From an uncultured Megasphaera sp. (GTDB taxonomy: Bacteria > Bacillota > Negativicutes > Veillonellales > Megasphaeraceae), in assembly GCA_934193515.1 (NCBI GenBank), contig CAKPVJ010000009.1, forward strand, positions 5,568 to 69,567: a stretch of 64,000 nt of DNA, written 5' to 3'. Both the position numbers and the translations under genes were made by a program. Below, piece by piece: positions 7,338 through 15,778 of the stretch. The notes under the pieces are model-generated. The model had not been told where the DNA came from and did no database searches. It saw nothing but the letters and a program-made list of their open reading frames with translations. Numbering within the stretch: the first letter of the stretch is position 1; every line of letters starts with the position of its first letter.

Positions 7338-8766
7338 AAGAGCCGCATCCTTCACAATCCTGTGCAGGGTCGCCGAAAAGACGTGCCTTTTGACCACGCA
7401 TAGCTAATACGGCCTGAATGTACATGGCACATTCAATCCGCTTCTTTTGTATCTGACAGCTCAAATCGTACGGTGTCTGAATATTGCCGCCGTATTTGAT
7501 GTTGTTGGCATGACAGCCGCCGCTGCAGAAAAATTTAGCCCAGCAGTCACAGCAAATCGGTTTGTTGAGAACATGCATATCCCGGAACAGGGCAGGCAGT
7601 TTAGTATCCGTCACACCGTCGTATACGTTGCCGATTACATAGTCATCCTGACCGACAAATTGGTGGCACGGGTAGATGTCGCCGTTGGGGACGACGCACA
7701 TGTATTCATGGCCGGCGCCGCAGCCGCGCAGCCGTTTGGCAATGCAGGGTCCGCGGTACAAATCCATGATGAAGTGATAATAAATAAACGGACGGCCTTC
7801 GTCCATGCGTTGGAGATAAAATTCTGCCAGCGTGTCATATTCTTTAAAGATGCGCGGCAAATCGTCTTCGGTAATGGCATAGGACAAATCGTCGCCTACG
7901 ACTGGTTCCATGGACAGGCCTTCAAATCCCAAGTCTGCCATGTGTTCCACGTCTTTCGTAAAATCCAAGTTGTATTTGGTATACGTGCCACGGACATAGT
8001 ATTCTTCGCCGTTGCGGTGTTTGGCTGCATAGACCTGATTTTTGGCACATGTATCATAGGAATCGCGGCCGCCTGCATCAGGGCGCATGCGGTTGTGTAC
8101 TTCCGGACGGCCGTCCAGGCTCAAAATGAGGCTGATGTGGTTTTCCGTCAAATACTTGACTTTGGCCGGGTCGAGCAGCATGCCGTTCGTCGTCAAAGAC
8201 AGTTTGAATACTTTATCATGAATTTTTTCTTGTTCCCGTATATAGGCAATCGTCTGTTTGACAACGTCAAAATTCATAAGCGGTTCGCCGCCAAAGAAGT
8301 CAATTTCACAGTGCTGCCGTTTGCCTTCTGTGCTTTTGATGAGCAAATCGACGGCATGTTTGGCGACATCAAAACTCATGAGTTCCCGTTTGTGCGTATC
8401 GTAATCGCCTTGGGATGCAAAGCAGTATTTGCAGCGCAGATTGCAGTCATGCGCGATATTCAGACAGAGCGATTTGATAATCGGTTCTTCTTCTGCCACT
8501 ACTTTAAAGTTTTCTGCCATCGGCGCAAAGAGCATTTCTTTCGCAATGAGTTCATCCAGTTCGGCCATCGTTTCCTGCAGTTCTTCTTTGCTGTATGTAT
8601 CAGCAAATGTCTGGTACACGGCGTCTTTATTGGTGCCGTCATAGACGTCCAGAACATCATAGGTAATTTTATCGATCACGTTGATAATGCCGCTGTTGAC
8701 ATCGAGCAGCATATACGTACCATGTTGACAGTATTTATGAATCATCGGTTTGATTGTATAAGCCAT
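7330..8766 (-). CDS. scfB: Radical SAM SCIFF maturase
   Basis: Protein of 478 residues. The radical SAM motif CNLRCKYC binds the cluster that cleaves S-adenosylmethionine. A C-terminal SPASM domain with clusters of Cys (CGAGHEYMC, then CCDCWAKFFCSGGC) holds auxiliary [4Fe-4S] clusters. The N-terminus is a PqqD-like recognition region (about residues 1-90). Enzymes of this family form thioether bonds between Cys and other residues of the SCIFF peptide, which is encoded 62 bases upstream. The start ATG 8766 follows GGAGGAACT; an upstream ATG at 8781 lies before that site. A hairpin between scfA and scfB probably lowers scfB expression. Confidence 0.95.
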   Translation of the reverse strand: MAYTIKPMIHKYCQHGTYMLLDVNSGIINVIDKITYDVLDVYDGTNKDAVYQTFADTYSKEELQETMAELDELIAKEMLFAPMAENFKVVAEEEPIIKSLCLNIAHDCNLRCKYCFASQGDYDTHKRELMSFDVAKHAVDLLIKSTEGKRQHCEIDFFGGEPLMNFDVVKQTIAYIREQEKIHDKVFKLSLTTNGMLLDPAKVKYLTENHISLILSLDGRPEVHNRMRPDAGGRDSYDTCAKNQVYAAKHRNGEEYYVRGTYTKYNLDFTKDVEHMADLGFEGLSMEPVVGDDLSYAITEDDLPRIFKEYDTLAEFYLQRMDEGRPFIYYHFIMDLYRGPCIAKRLRGCGAGHEYMCVVPNGDIYPCHQFVGQDDYVIGNVYDGVTDTKLPALFRDMHVLNKPICCDCWAKFFCSGGCHANNIKYGGNIQTPYDLSCQIQKKRIECAMYIQAVLAMRGQKARLFGDPAQDCEGCGSCE

Positions 8767-8788
8767 AGTTCCTCCATACAAAAAGAAT

Positions 8789-8812
8789 ACCCTTTACCTC
8801 ACGGTAAAGGGT
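8789..8812 (-). terminator. Attenuator hairpin between scfA and scfB
   Basis: A 10-bp perfect stem (8789-8798 with 8803-8812, loop of 4) is followed on the minus strand by ATTCTTTTTG. Partial readthrough would give much peptide and little maturase. Confidence 0.75.
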
Positions 8813-8828
8813 GTCCCCTCAATACTCA

Positions 8829-8969
8829 TTATTTTGTGCAGACCTGGTTGCCAACTGTGCAAGAAGTCTTGCAAGCGGACTGGCAGGATGTCTGACATTC
8901 ACTGCAACCAGCATGCTGTGTTGTTTTTTGAATCGATTCTGTGTTAATCGTAATGATATGTTTTGCCAT
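8829..8969 (-). CDS. scfA: SCIFF peptide precursor (six cysteines in forty-five residues)
   Basis: A 46-residue gene, too short for most gene finders. It begins MAKHIITINTESIQKTT and carries six Cys at 22, 25, 29, 33, 37 and 44, the defining pattern of SCIFF, a ribosomally made peptide nearly universal in Clostridia and relatives. The start ATG has GAGGTG 9 bases upstream. The maturase gene follows directly. The product is expected to be crosslinked by thioether bonds from a Cys to an upstream-core residue such as Thr. Its biological role is not known. Confidence 0.96.
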   Translation of the reverse strand: MAKHIITINTESIQKTTQHAGCSECQTSCQSACKTSCTVGNQVCTK

Positions 8970-8995
8970 TCTCTTTCACCTCACTGTCAAGATTA

Positions 8996-9029
8996 GTCTT
9001 ATTTTACCACATAAGACCGTATTCGACAA
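8996..9029 (-). promoter_or_regulatory. scfA promoter with operator-like dyad
   Basis: -35 TTGTCG (9024-9029), a 17-bp spacer, -10 TAAAAT (9001-9006). A perfect 7-bp inverted repeat, GTCTTAT-N8-ATAAGAC (8996-9017), covers the -10. It has no U tract, so it looks like an operator, not a terminator. Confidence 0.6.
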
Positions 9030-9033
9030 TATA

Positions 9034-9429
9034 TCAAAGGAGCTTAAACCCTTCAAAGACAAAGTTTTTTCCCATGCTTACGACAATAGACCGTTCACGG
9101 AAAACGTCATTGGTATCAAAAAAAATGTCGAAGCCGCCTTTATAGGTAACATATACGGAATTAATGCGTTTTAAATAACTGCGTATTTCTTCTGCTGTTA
9201 CTTCCGGTTCTCCGTCAGCACGCCATTTTTTATTTTTAAAATTGGCAATCAACGGCGCATGCGCCATGACACGGGACCGATGGGCCAATACCCAATTCCA
9301 TATTTCTTCACTATAGCGGCGAGCTTCCCCATCGTTGCCTTCAGCCAATCCTTCTAAGGTAAATAATACGGGCTTGCCTTCAAACATGATTTCATCCATA
9401 TAGTTGCCTTTTACATATTTTAAATCCAT
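9034..9429 (-). CDS. Conserved hypothetical protein, 131 residues
   Basis: Small soluble protein with no signal peptide or membrane helix. It is rich in aromatic and charged residues; visible features are WNWVLAHRSRV near residue 45, an APLIANFKNKKW stretch, and a C-terminal segment ending in RSIVVSMGKNFVFEGF. The layout recalls small DUF proteins with a mixed alpha/beta fold, but I do not recognise the family. It has its own promoter (-35 TTGACA 9508-9513, 17-bp spacer, -10 TAAGAT 9485-9490) and GGAGG 10 bases before the ATG. It lies between nth and scfA with no visible functional link. Confidence 0.7.
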   Translation of the reverse strand: MDLKYVKGNYMDEIMFEGKPVLFTLEGLAEGNDGEARRYSEEIWNWVLAHRSRVMAHAPLIANFKNKKWRADGEPEVTAEEIRSYLKRINSVYVTYKGGFDIFFDTNDVFRERSIVVSMGKNFVFEGFKLL

Positions 9430-9484
9430 ATAGAATGAACCTCCCCACTATTTTTTTGGAATGAATACAGCTCACACAACCTTT

Positions 9485-9513
9485 ATCTTACTCATTTTTT
9501 GTCTGTTTGTCAA
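9485..9513 (-). promoter_or_regulatory. Promoter of the 9034-9429 gene
   Basis: TTGACA (9508-9513), a 17-bp spacer, TAAGAT (9485-9490). The -35 overlaps the last codon of nth. Confidence 0.65.
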
Positions 9514-10142
9514 TGAGAATGACTGGAGCAAAGGTCACTTAAAAAGCATTGATCGCACAACGGCTTGCGTGCTTTGCATACACGGCGGCCATGCCAGATA
9601 AGCCAATGATGCGCCCGGCTCCACCATTCCATCGGAATGGCTTTCTGCAGTCCCTTTTCTACTTCCAGCGGTGTTTTGCCTTCGGCCAGCTGCAGCCGGT
9701 TGGCTACGCGGAATACATGCGTATCGACGGCAATGGCCGGCGTATCAAACAAGATGCTGACCAGCACGTTGGCTGTTTTGCGGCCTACGCCGGGAAGTTT
9801 GACCAGTTCGTCAAAGGTCGTCGGTACTTCGCCGTGATAGGTTTCGCATAATATGGCACAGTTTGCCAAAATATTTTTCGCTTTGCTGTGATACAGCCCG
9901 CACGTGCGAATTTTTTCTTCCAGTCCTTCAATTCCCAGCGTCAGCATTTTCGCCGGCGTGTTATATTCCGGAAACAGGCCGGCCGTGACGATGTTGACGC
10001 GTTCATCCGTGCATTGTGCCGATAAGATGACGGCAATCATCAATTCAAACGGTGTATGGTAATGCAGCGCCGGCTTCATGATGCCATACTGGTCTTGAAA
10101 CCGCTGCAGCATTTCCTGTTTTACTTTTTTAGAAACAGCCAA
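9510..10142 (-). CDS. nth: Endonuclease III
   Basis: Protein of 210 residues. This DNA glycosylase/AP lyase removes oxidised pyrimidines in base excision repair. It carries the helix-hairpin-helix LPGVGRKTANV (about residues 113-123) and the catalytic Asp in VDTHVFRVANR. The C-terminal [4Fe-4S] motif is C-x6-C-x2-C-x5-C. The start is TTG at 10142, 7 bases after AGGTG, and lies one base after the larE stop codon, so the two genes are cotranscribed. Full length, nothing missing. Confidence 0.95.
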   Translation of the reverse strand: MAVSKKVKQEMLQRFQDQYGIMKPALHYHTPFELMIAVILSAQCTDERVNIVTAGLFPEYNTPAKMLTLGIEGLEEKIRTCGLYHSKAKNILANCAILCETYHGEVPTTFDELVKLPGVGRKTANVLVSILFDTPAIAVDTHVFRVANRLQLAEGKTPLEVEKGLQKAIPMEWWSRAHHWLIWHGRRVCKARKPLCDQCFLSDLCSSHSH

Positions 10143-10143
10143 T

Positions 10144-10998
10144 TTATTTCACCTCATTGGTATCAATCACTTCGTTCAGACTTCCCATTTCATAGCCGCC
10201 CAAATCCAGCGTGACATACGTAAAGCCGCACTGCCGCAGATGGGCAACGATGTCTTCGCGATGGGCCAGTACAGCCGGAATTTCGTCAACGCCGACTTCA
10301 ATGCGGGCTACATCACCGTGATAGCGTACGCGCAGGGAGCCATGAATAAACGGCGCGATGCAGCGTTCTGCTTCATCAATCGCTTTTAAACGCTGCGGCA
10401 GCAATGCCGTGCCGTACGGAATGCGACTGGCCAGACAAGCTGCGCTTTGTTTATTCCACGTTTTCAGGCCGGCCCGTTGGGATAAGGCCCGAATATCGGC
10501 TTTGTGCAGGCCAGCTTCAATCATAGGACTGCGCACAAACTGGGACAATTCCTGTATCGCTTTCATTCCCGGCCGATAATCACCTAAATCGTCCACATTG
10601 CCGCCGTCAACGACCCATTGGTAACCTTTTTGCTGCGCCAATGACACTAAGGCAGAAAAGCGAATTTTTTTACAGATATAGCAGCGATTCGGCGGATTTT
10701 GGACAAATTCCGGATTGTCAAATTCTGCCGTCGGGACGGTCAGATGCTGTACACCTATTTTGTCTGCCATATATGCCGCATCCTCAGCTTCACTGGCAGG
10801 CAGTGTCGGCGATACGGCAGTTACAGCCAGCACGCGGCTGCCTAGGACATCATGAGCCGCATAGGTCAAAAACGTACTATCTACGCCGCCGGAAAAGCCG
10901 ATGACGACGCTTCCCATGTCACGAAGAATCCCGCACAATTTTTCATATTTTTCATCCAGTGTTTTCGTATCGTTCTCTTTTATATCGTTGTCTGTCAA
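10144..10998 (-). CDS. larE: LarE-type ATP-dependent sulfur transferase
   Basis: Protein of 284 residues of the PP-loop ATPase superfamily. The SGGVDST motif near residue 36 binds ATP. The conserved Cys in SAACLASRIPYG corresponds to the sacrificial sulfur donor of LarE. A second CYICK motif is also conserved in the family. LarE converts a pyridinium precursor into the thio form used for the nickel-pincer cofactor of lactate racemase and relatives. No larB, larC or larA is seen in the window. The start is TTG 10998 with GGAGGA about 9 bases upstream. It pairs with nth in a two-gene operon. Confidence 0.85.
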   Translation of the reverse strand: MTDNDIKENDTKTLDEKYEKLCGILRDMGSVVIGFSGGVDSTFLTYAAHDVLGSRVLAVTAVSPTLPASEAEDAAYMADKIGVQHLTVPTAEFDNPEFVQNPPNRCYICKKIRFSALVSLAQQKGYQWVVDGGNVDDLGDYRPGMKAIQELSQFVRSPMIEAGLHKADIRALSQRAGLKTWNKQSAACLASRIPYGTALLPQRLKAIDEAERCIAPFIHGSLRVRYHGDVARIEVGVDEIPAVLAHREDIVAHLRQCGFTYVTLDLGGYEMGSLNEVIDTNEVK

Positions 10999-11028
10999 AA
11001 GGACTTCCTCCTTTATAGCATGCTGTTC

Positions 11029-11835
11029 TTATTGGTTCTGTTTTTTCATGTATACTGCAGCAAATGCAGCCAGTACCTGCTGCATCGGCTTGGGCAAATA
11101 CGCTTTTGCCTGCTGCCACAGCGGTTCCGGCACGCCGTAATAGGCCTCAGCTACGGCACCGGCTATAGCAGCCTGCGTATCCGTATCGCCGCCCAGGGAC
11201 ACCGCATTGTTGATAGCATCAACAAAATCCGTGCTTTCCAAGAACGCTTCCAAGGCCTGGGGCACACTGTCATTGGTGCGGCAGGTAAATGCATAGGCAG
11301 GCCGCACAGCGTCTAATGACTGCGTCAGCGGATAAAAATACTGTTGCAAATATGCTCGTATTTCTTCTTTAGGCGTCTTCATGCGGCCTAAATATATAGC
11401 CGATGCCACGGCTACAGCTCCTTGGACCGCTTCATCATTATCATGCGTAACCAAGGCTGTGATTTCTGCTAATGCCTGTACTTCATCCAGTGACTGCCCC
11501 ACCCAAGCTGCCGGAGCGACACGCATGGCCGCGCCGTTGGCATAACTGCCGTACGGTTCTATTTCATCGGACATAAACCATTGTTTAAACCGTGCGCCAA
11601 ATCCGGCATTGGGATACAAACGGCACCAATACTTGAGCTGCCGACGCAGCGGCCCTATATATCCCTGCCGCGTTTCTTTTCCCTCCTGCAGCGCCGCTGC
11701 GACAGCGATTGTCGTTACCGTATCGTCCGTAACATGGCATGCCGTGGCAAACCAAACAAAATCTTTATTTTTAACAGGGATCTTGGCAAATTCATAGGGC
11801 GAACCAATGATGTCGCCGATAATCGTACCTTTCAT
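11029..11835 (-). CDS. ADP-ribosylglycohydrolase family protein
   Basis: Protein of 268 residues. The family removes ADP-ribose from proteins or small molecules using two metal ions. The N-terminal GDIIGSPYEF and TDDT motifs and the C-terminal GGDTDTQAAIAGA hold the metal-binding acidic residues, so it is probably active. A longer reading frame starts at 11955, but ATG 11835 follows GAAGGTGAG and gives the usual N-terminus (MKGTIIGD). No ADP-ribosyltransferase partner is visible nearby; pncB upstream is also linked to NAD metabolism but has its own promoter and terminator. Confidence 0.88.
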   Translation of the reverse strand: MKGTIIGDIIGSPYEFAKIPVKNKDFVWFATACHVTDDTVTTIAVAAALQEGKETRQGYIGPLRRQLKYWCRLYPNAGFGARFKQWFMSDEIEPYGSYANGAAMRVAPAAWVGQSLDEVQALAEITALVTHDNDEAVQGAVAVASAIYLGRMKTPKEEIRAYLQQYFYPLTQSLDAVRPAYAFTCRTNDSVPQALEAFLESTDFVDAINNAVSLGGDTDTQAAIAGAVAEAYYGVPEPLWQQAKAYLPKPMQQVLAAFAAVYMKKQNQ

Positions 11836-11911
11836 ACGCTCACCTTCTTTATGCTTTTTCTTGAAAAGCTCATGATTATTATAACATAGCGCATTCCATT
11901 CGCCTACATAT

Positions 11912-11962
11912 AAAAAAAGAAGGGCTGCAGCATACCGCTTTTGGCGAGCATGCACCCTGCTC
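11912..11962 (-). terminator. Possible terminator hairpin
   Basis: An imperfect stem built on AGGG(T)GCATGCT and its partner, followed on the minus strand by TTCTTTTTTTAT, between pncB and the ADP-ribosylglycohydrolase gene. Confidence 0.5.
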
Positions 11963-11984
11963 TTCCCTTAAAAGTTTTGTATTT

Positions 11985-12054
11985 AAAATTGGGAGTTTGA
12001 AGGCAATAAATCGCAATGCCGCAAACTGTACACTTAAAACTATATAGTAAAAGG
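11985..12054. repeat. Short dispersed intergenic repeat, copy 1
   Basis: It resembles 14716-14787. Shared blocks are TTTGAA, ATAAATCG, CAC.TAAAAC and GTAAAA in the same order and spacing. Both copies stand beside a terminator hairpin. Confidence 0.45.
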
Positions 12055-12098
12055 GTTGTACCAAAATGGACTAAAAGTCTCATTTTAGTACAACCCTT
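12051..12098 (-). terminator. Terminator of pncB
   Basis: A long stem (12051-12068 with 12081-12098, one bulge) lies just after the pncB stop codon and is followed on the minus strand by TTTTAC. Confidence 0.75.
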
Positions 12099-12109
12099 CT
12101 CTATGACAG

Positions 12110-13561
12110 TTAGAAGAAGTGTGCCGATTCTTCCTTCAAGATTTTTTCCCGCAGGGCAGACAGTTTAGTGCTGCGCTGTACCCACATTTCTTCCGGGTTG
12201 ACAAGGCGCAGGTATTCCGGCCATAATGTCTGAATTTGTTCATCTGCATAGCGCATAATTTCTTTCAATGACGGTTTTTGGTATACTAATTTTCCTTTTA
12301 AGAAAATCGGTTCCAGCATTTTTCGAACCGTAAAGGTACCTCCTGGAATGAGGCGTGAACGCCAAGGAGCCTTGTTGCTGACCAGATGCAGGTCTTGGGA
12401 AGGATCAATGGTTTCTCCTTCCAAAACAATGATGTCTGCTTTCATTTTGCCGTGGTCTTTGTCATAAATACGAAGAACGTTTTTCATGCCCGGATTGGAA
12501 ATTTTTTCAGCATTATCGCTCATTTTAATCTTGGGTACAAACGTATCTCCGTCATATTGTCCGACAAGTTTAAACACGCCGCCCAGCGACGGGCTGTCTT
12601 TTGCCGTAATCAGGTTGGTTCCTACCCCCCACGAGTTGATACAGCAGCCCTGGGATTTCAGTTCTGAAATAAGATTTTCATCCAAATCATTGGATGCTGC
12701 AATAATGGCATCGCCGAAGCCGGCCGCTTCAAACATTTTATGGGCTTCTTTGGAAAGATATGCCAAATCACCGCTGTCCAGGCGAATGCCATAGGCTTTT
12801 GGCAGGGTGCCTGCTTCTTTCATTTCTTTAAAAATAGTAATAGCATCCGGAACGCCCTGCTTCAACGTATTATATGTATCAGCCAGCAGAATCAAGTTGT
12901 TGGGATACTGACGGGCATACGCACGAAATGCTTCGAGTTCTGTCGGGAAACTCATGACCCAGCTGTGGGCCATCGTCCCCAAAATCGGCATGCCGAACTT
13001 TGCGCCGGCCAACACGTTGCTGGTACCGTTAAAGCCGCCAATCATGGCAGAACGGGCACCATATACGCCGGCAGATTTTCCCTGCGCACGGCGAAGGCCA
13101 AATTCCATTAAGTTGTCATTGCCTGCAACAGTACGAACGCGGCGAGCTTTAGTGGCAATCAAACTTTCATGGTTCATAATCATAGACATACACGTTTCCA
13201 AAAGCAGCGCTTCTGATTTTTTGGTGTGAACACGCAGCAGTACTTCCTGCGGAAAGGCAATCGTTCCTTCCGGCATGGCATAGATGTCGCCTGTAAAGGT
13301 AATTTGCTTCAAATAATCTAAGAACTCATCCTTGAATATACCAGTCCGCTTTAAGTACGCGATATCGTCATCGCTGAAATGAATACTATGGACATAATCA
13401 ATTAAATGTTCCAAACCAGCTACTACGGTATAACCGCCTTTAAAGGGGTTCGTTCGATAATATCGGTCAAACACGCAGGATTGTTCGTGTTTCCCTTCAA
13501 AGTACAGCCCTTGTATCATCGTCAGTTGATACAAGTCTGTCAACAACGCTTTTGTATACAA
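12110..13561 (-). CDS. pncB: Nicotinate phosphoribosyltransferase
   Basis: Protein of 483 residues that makes nicotinate mononucleotide from nicotinate and PRPP in NAD salvage. It carries the family signatures (LTDLYQLTM near the N-terminus, FNGTSNVLAG and RLDSGDL in the barrel). The best start is TTG 13561: GGAGGCG lies 8 bases upstream and it gives the usual MYTKALLTDLYQ N-terminus. An ATG at 13600 and a frame to 13666 also exist, but the -10 box of the promoter lies at 13592-13597, inside that extension, which rules the longer forms out. Monocistronic. Confidence 0.92.
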   Translation of the reverse strand: MYTKALLTDLYQLTMIQGLYFEGKHEQSCVFDRYYRTNPFKGGYTVVAGLEHLIDYVHSIHFSDDDIAYLKRTGIFKDEFLDYLKQITFTGDIYAMPEGTIAFPQEVLLRVHTKKSEALLLETCMSMIMNHESLIATKARRVRTVAGNDNLMEFGLRRAQGKSAGVYGARSAMIGGFNGTSNVLAGAKFGMPILGTMAHSWVMSFPTELEAFRAYARQYPNNLILLADTYNTLKQGVPDAITIFKEMKEAGTLPKAYGIRLDSGDLAYLSKEAHKMFEAAGFGDAIIAASNDLDENLISELKSQGCCINSWGVGTNLITAKDSPSLGGVFKLVGQYDGDTFVPKIKMSDNAEKISNPGMKNVLRIYDKDHGKMKADIIVLEGETIDPSQDLHLVSNKAPWRSRLIPGGTFTVRKMLEPIFLKGKLVYQKPSLKEIMRYADEQIQTLWPEYLRLVNPEEMWVQRSTKLSALREKILKEESAHFF

Positions 13562-13591
13562 TATACTCGCCTCCAAATGAATGTTATCTTT

Positions 13592-13621
13592 ATTATACAT
13601 CAAACAGACAATACTGAGCAA
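13592..13621 (-). promoter_or_regulatory. pncB promoter
   Basis: -35 TTGCTC (13616-13621), an 18-bp spacer, extended -10 TG-TATAAT (13592-13597). Confidence 0.6.
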
Positions 13622-13795
13622 TGAAATTTTACATTTTGTTGACAATCCCTTGACAGTATCTCCCACTAAGAAACGCTGTCGCCTGCAGTGCGGCTAATCT
13701 ATAAAACAGCTATTTTATTCTCCATCTCTTATCTTTTCCCGTACCTATGATATAATAAAAATTACTGCGTCGCTGTCACAGAAAGGAGTTTTTTT

Positions 13796-14692
13796 ATGAA
13801 ATATCGTTTGATGCTTTTGCTGACTGCTTTAATCTGGGGCTGTGCTTTTGTCGCTCAGCGTACGATTGCCGACATCATGGGGCCTTTTTCCTTTAATGCG
13901 CTGCGTTTTTGTTTAGGCACTGCCGCACTTGTTCCGTTATTATTCATTTTAAAAAATACACCTACGCCGCGTCAAAAAGAAAACATGAAAAAGCCTTCGT
14001 TTGTCCTGATTTGTACGGCTATTGGCTTCTTTTTATTTGCCGGCTCAGCATTCCAGCAAATCGGGCTGATTTACACGACAGCCGGTAAAGCCAGTTTTAT
14101 CACGTCGCTATATATTGTCGCAGTGCCTCTGCTTGGCTTGGCACTAAAAAACGCGCTGCGCATATCGCATATCTTTGGATGTCTAATCGCTGTCATCGGT
14201 TTGTATTTATTGGCCTTTCATGATGCCGGCACGACGATTAACATCGGCGATATGTTTGAATTAGTCGGCGTATTCTTCTGGAGCTGTCATATATTATGCA
14301 TAGGGCGCTTTGCACCCAGCTACCCCGGTATTTTCTTATCGTTCGGCCAGTTTATCGCTTGTACCATTTTTAATTTCATCGCCATGTTCATCAATGGAGA
14401 AATACTGACGCTGTCCATTATTGCCGCCTCTGCCACTGCCATCTTATACTGCGGCCTTTTCTCCAGCTGTGTGGGCTATACACTGCAAATCATTGCGCAA
14501 AGACATGTCGCACCGACAGAAGCCTCGTTGCTCTGCAGTTTTGAAATGATTTTCGGTGCCTTGGCCGGCGTTCTCCTGCTGGGCGAATGGATGTCTTCCC
14601 GTGAATTCATCGGCTGCCTGCTTATGACCATCGGCATTTTTTCCGCACAAATTCCCAGCCGCGCGGTGATTCGCTTCGCAAAATCTTCTTAA
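13796..14692 (+). CDS. EamA family (DMT) transporter
   Basis: Inner-membrane protein of 298 residues with about ten hydrophobic helices in two EamA repeats of five. The first helix (LTALIWGCAFVAQR) and the second-half sequence with SLLCSFEMIFGALAG are typical of drug/metabolite exporters, often used for amino acids or metabolites; the substrate cannot be read from the sequence. The start is ATG after AAAGGAG. A -10 box TATAAT stands at about 13750. It is the only plus-strand gene between 1 and 37 kb, and a bidirectional terminator follows. Confidence 0.88.
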   Translation: MKYRLMLLLTALIWGCAFVAQRTIADIMGPFSFNALRFCLGTAALVPLLFILKNTPTPRQKENMKKPSFVLICTAIGFFLFAGSAFQQIGLIYTTAGKASFITSLYIVAVPLLGLALKNALRISHIFGCLIAVIGLYLLAFHDAGTTINIGDMFELVGVFFWSCHILCIGRFAPSYPGIFLSFGQFIACTIFNFIAMFINGEILTLSIIAASATAILYCGLFSSCVGYTLQIIAQRHVAPTEASLLCSFEMIFGALAGVLLLGEWMSSREFIGCLLMTIGIFSAQIPSRAVIRFAKSS

Positions 14693-14715
14693 TATCTATG
14701 AAAAAAAGTTTGTCA

Positions 14716-14787
14716 TTTTGGGGTTGAAGTTTGAAAAATATAAATCGTAACGCGATGGCCTATGCACGTAAAACGGTACCGTAAAAA
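14716..14787. repeat. Short dispersed intergenic repeat, copy 2
   Basis: Counterpart of 11985-12054 (see there); it lies directly before the terminator hairpin at 14789. Confidence 0.45.
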
Positions 14788-14788
14788 G

Positions 14789-14833
14789 AAAGAACTATCA
14801 CAGGGCAACACTACTTCCTTGTGATAGTTCTTT
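14789..14833. terminator. Bidirectional terminator
   Basis: A perfect 14-bp stem (14789-14802 with 14820-14833) flanked by A and T runs. It ends the EamA gene on the plus strand and the transketolase genes on the minus strand. Confidence 0.85.
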
Positions 14834-14842
14834 TTATATGCT

Positions 14843-15778
14843 CTATTTTCTTTTTAATACGTTTTGTACAGCCTGCACAATCGATGAAGACCCTAAGCCA
14901 TAGGCCTCCATCAATTCATCCGGCATGCCCGATTCGCCAAAGGTATCTTTGATTCCGACTAATTCAACGGGCACGCAGCAATGCTGTGCCAATACTTCAC
15001 AAATCGCACTGCCCAAACCGCCAATGCATTGATGTTCTTCACAAACGACAACAGCCTTTGTTTTCGCAGCACTTTTACTAATTGCCTGCACATCCAGCGG
15101 TTTTACTGTATGTACGTTGATAACTTCAGCAGAAATCCCTTCCTGCTGCAATGCGTCCGCTGCAGTCAATGCCTGATGCACCATCATGCCGTTGGCAAAC
15201 ACAGTGACGTCGCAGCCCTTTCGAAACACTGCCGCTTTGCCTAATACAAAAGGCGTTTCCTCTGTCGTCACGACCGGTGCCGGATTGCGGCCAAAACGGA
15301 CATAGGACGGCCCTACGGTATCGTACACAGCCATTGTCGCTTTGTACGTTTCGTGCCAGTCACACGGAACCACGACAGTCATATTGGGAATCACGCGCAT
15401 AAGGGCAACATCTTCCAACGCCTGATGCGTGGCACCGTCCGGCCCGACAGAAATGCCGGCATGAGCACCTCCCAATTTTACATTCAGATTATTGTAACAA
15501 ATCGTATTGCGGATTTGTCCCCACGCCCGTCCTGTCAAAAAGACGCCGTATGTAGAAATAAACGGAACAAAGCCGGTGAGCGACATGCCTGCCGCCGTAC
15601 CTACTAAATCCTGTTCGGAAATACCTACATTGACGTATTTATCCGGATATTCACGCCGCACCCAATCCGTGCGGGTCGATTTGGCTACATCTGCATCCAA
15701 CACGACGACATCTTCATGGAGACGACACAATTCCAACAGCGCTTTGCCGTAGCCGTCACGCATAGGTACTCGATTCAT
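14843..15778 (-). CDS. Transketolase, C-terminal subunit
   Basis: Protein of 311 residues with the pyrimidine-binding (about 1-165) and C-terminal (about 185-311) transketolase domains. The glutamate that activates thiamine diphosphate lies in VGISEQDLVGTAAG. It works with the product of the next gene upstream as a split transketolase, exchanging two-carbon units in the pentose phosphate pathway. Its ATG overlaps the stop codon of the N-terminal subunit by 4 bases, so the two chains are probably made in equal amounts. Split transketolases are common in anaerobes and archaea. Confidence 0.93.
   Translation of the reverse strand: MNRVPMRDGYGKALLELCRLHEDVVVLDADVAKSTRTDWVRREYPDKYVNVGISEQDLVGTAAGMSLTGFVPFISTYGVFLTGRAWGQIRNTICYNNLNVKLGGAHAGISVGPDGATHQALEDVALMRVIPNMTVVVPCDWHETYKATMAVYDTVGPSYVRFGRNPAPVVTTEETPFVLGKAAVFRKGCDVTVFANGMMVHQALTAADALQQEGISAEVINVHTVKPLDVQAISKSAAKTKAVVVCEEHQCIGGLGSAICEVLAQHCCVPVELVGIKDTFGESGMPDELMEAYGLGSSSIVQAVQNVLKRK

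Noticed and set aside
7447..8895. 482-residue plus-strand ORF opposite scfB and scfA
   Set aside because: A shadow frame; the minus-strand genes have clear families, and this has none.
11879..12064. 61-residue minus-strand ORF
   Set aside because: It crosses two hairpins and an intergenic repeat and has no ribosome binding site.
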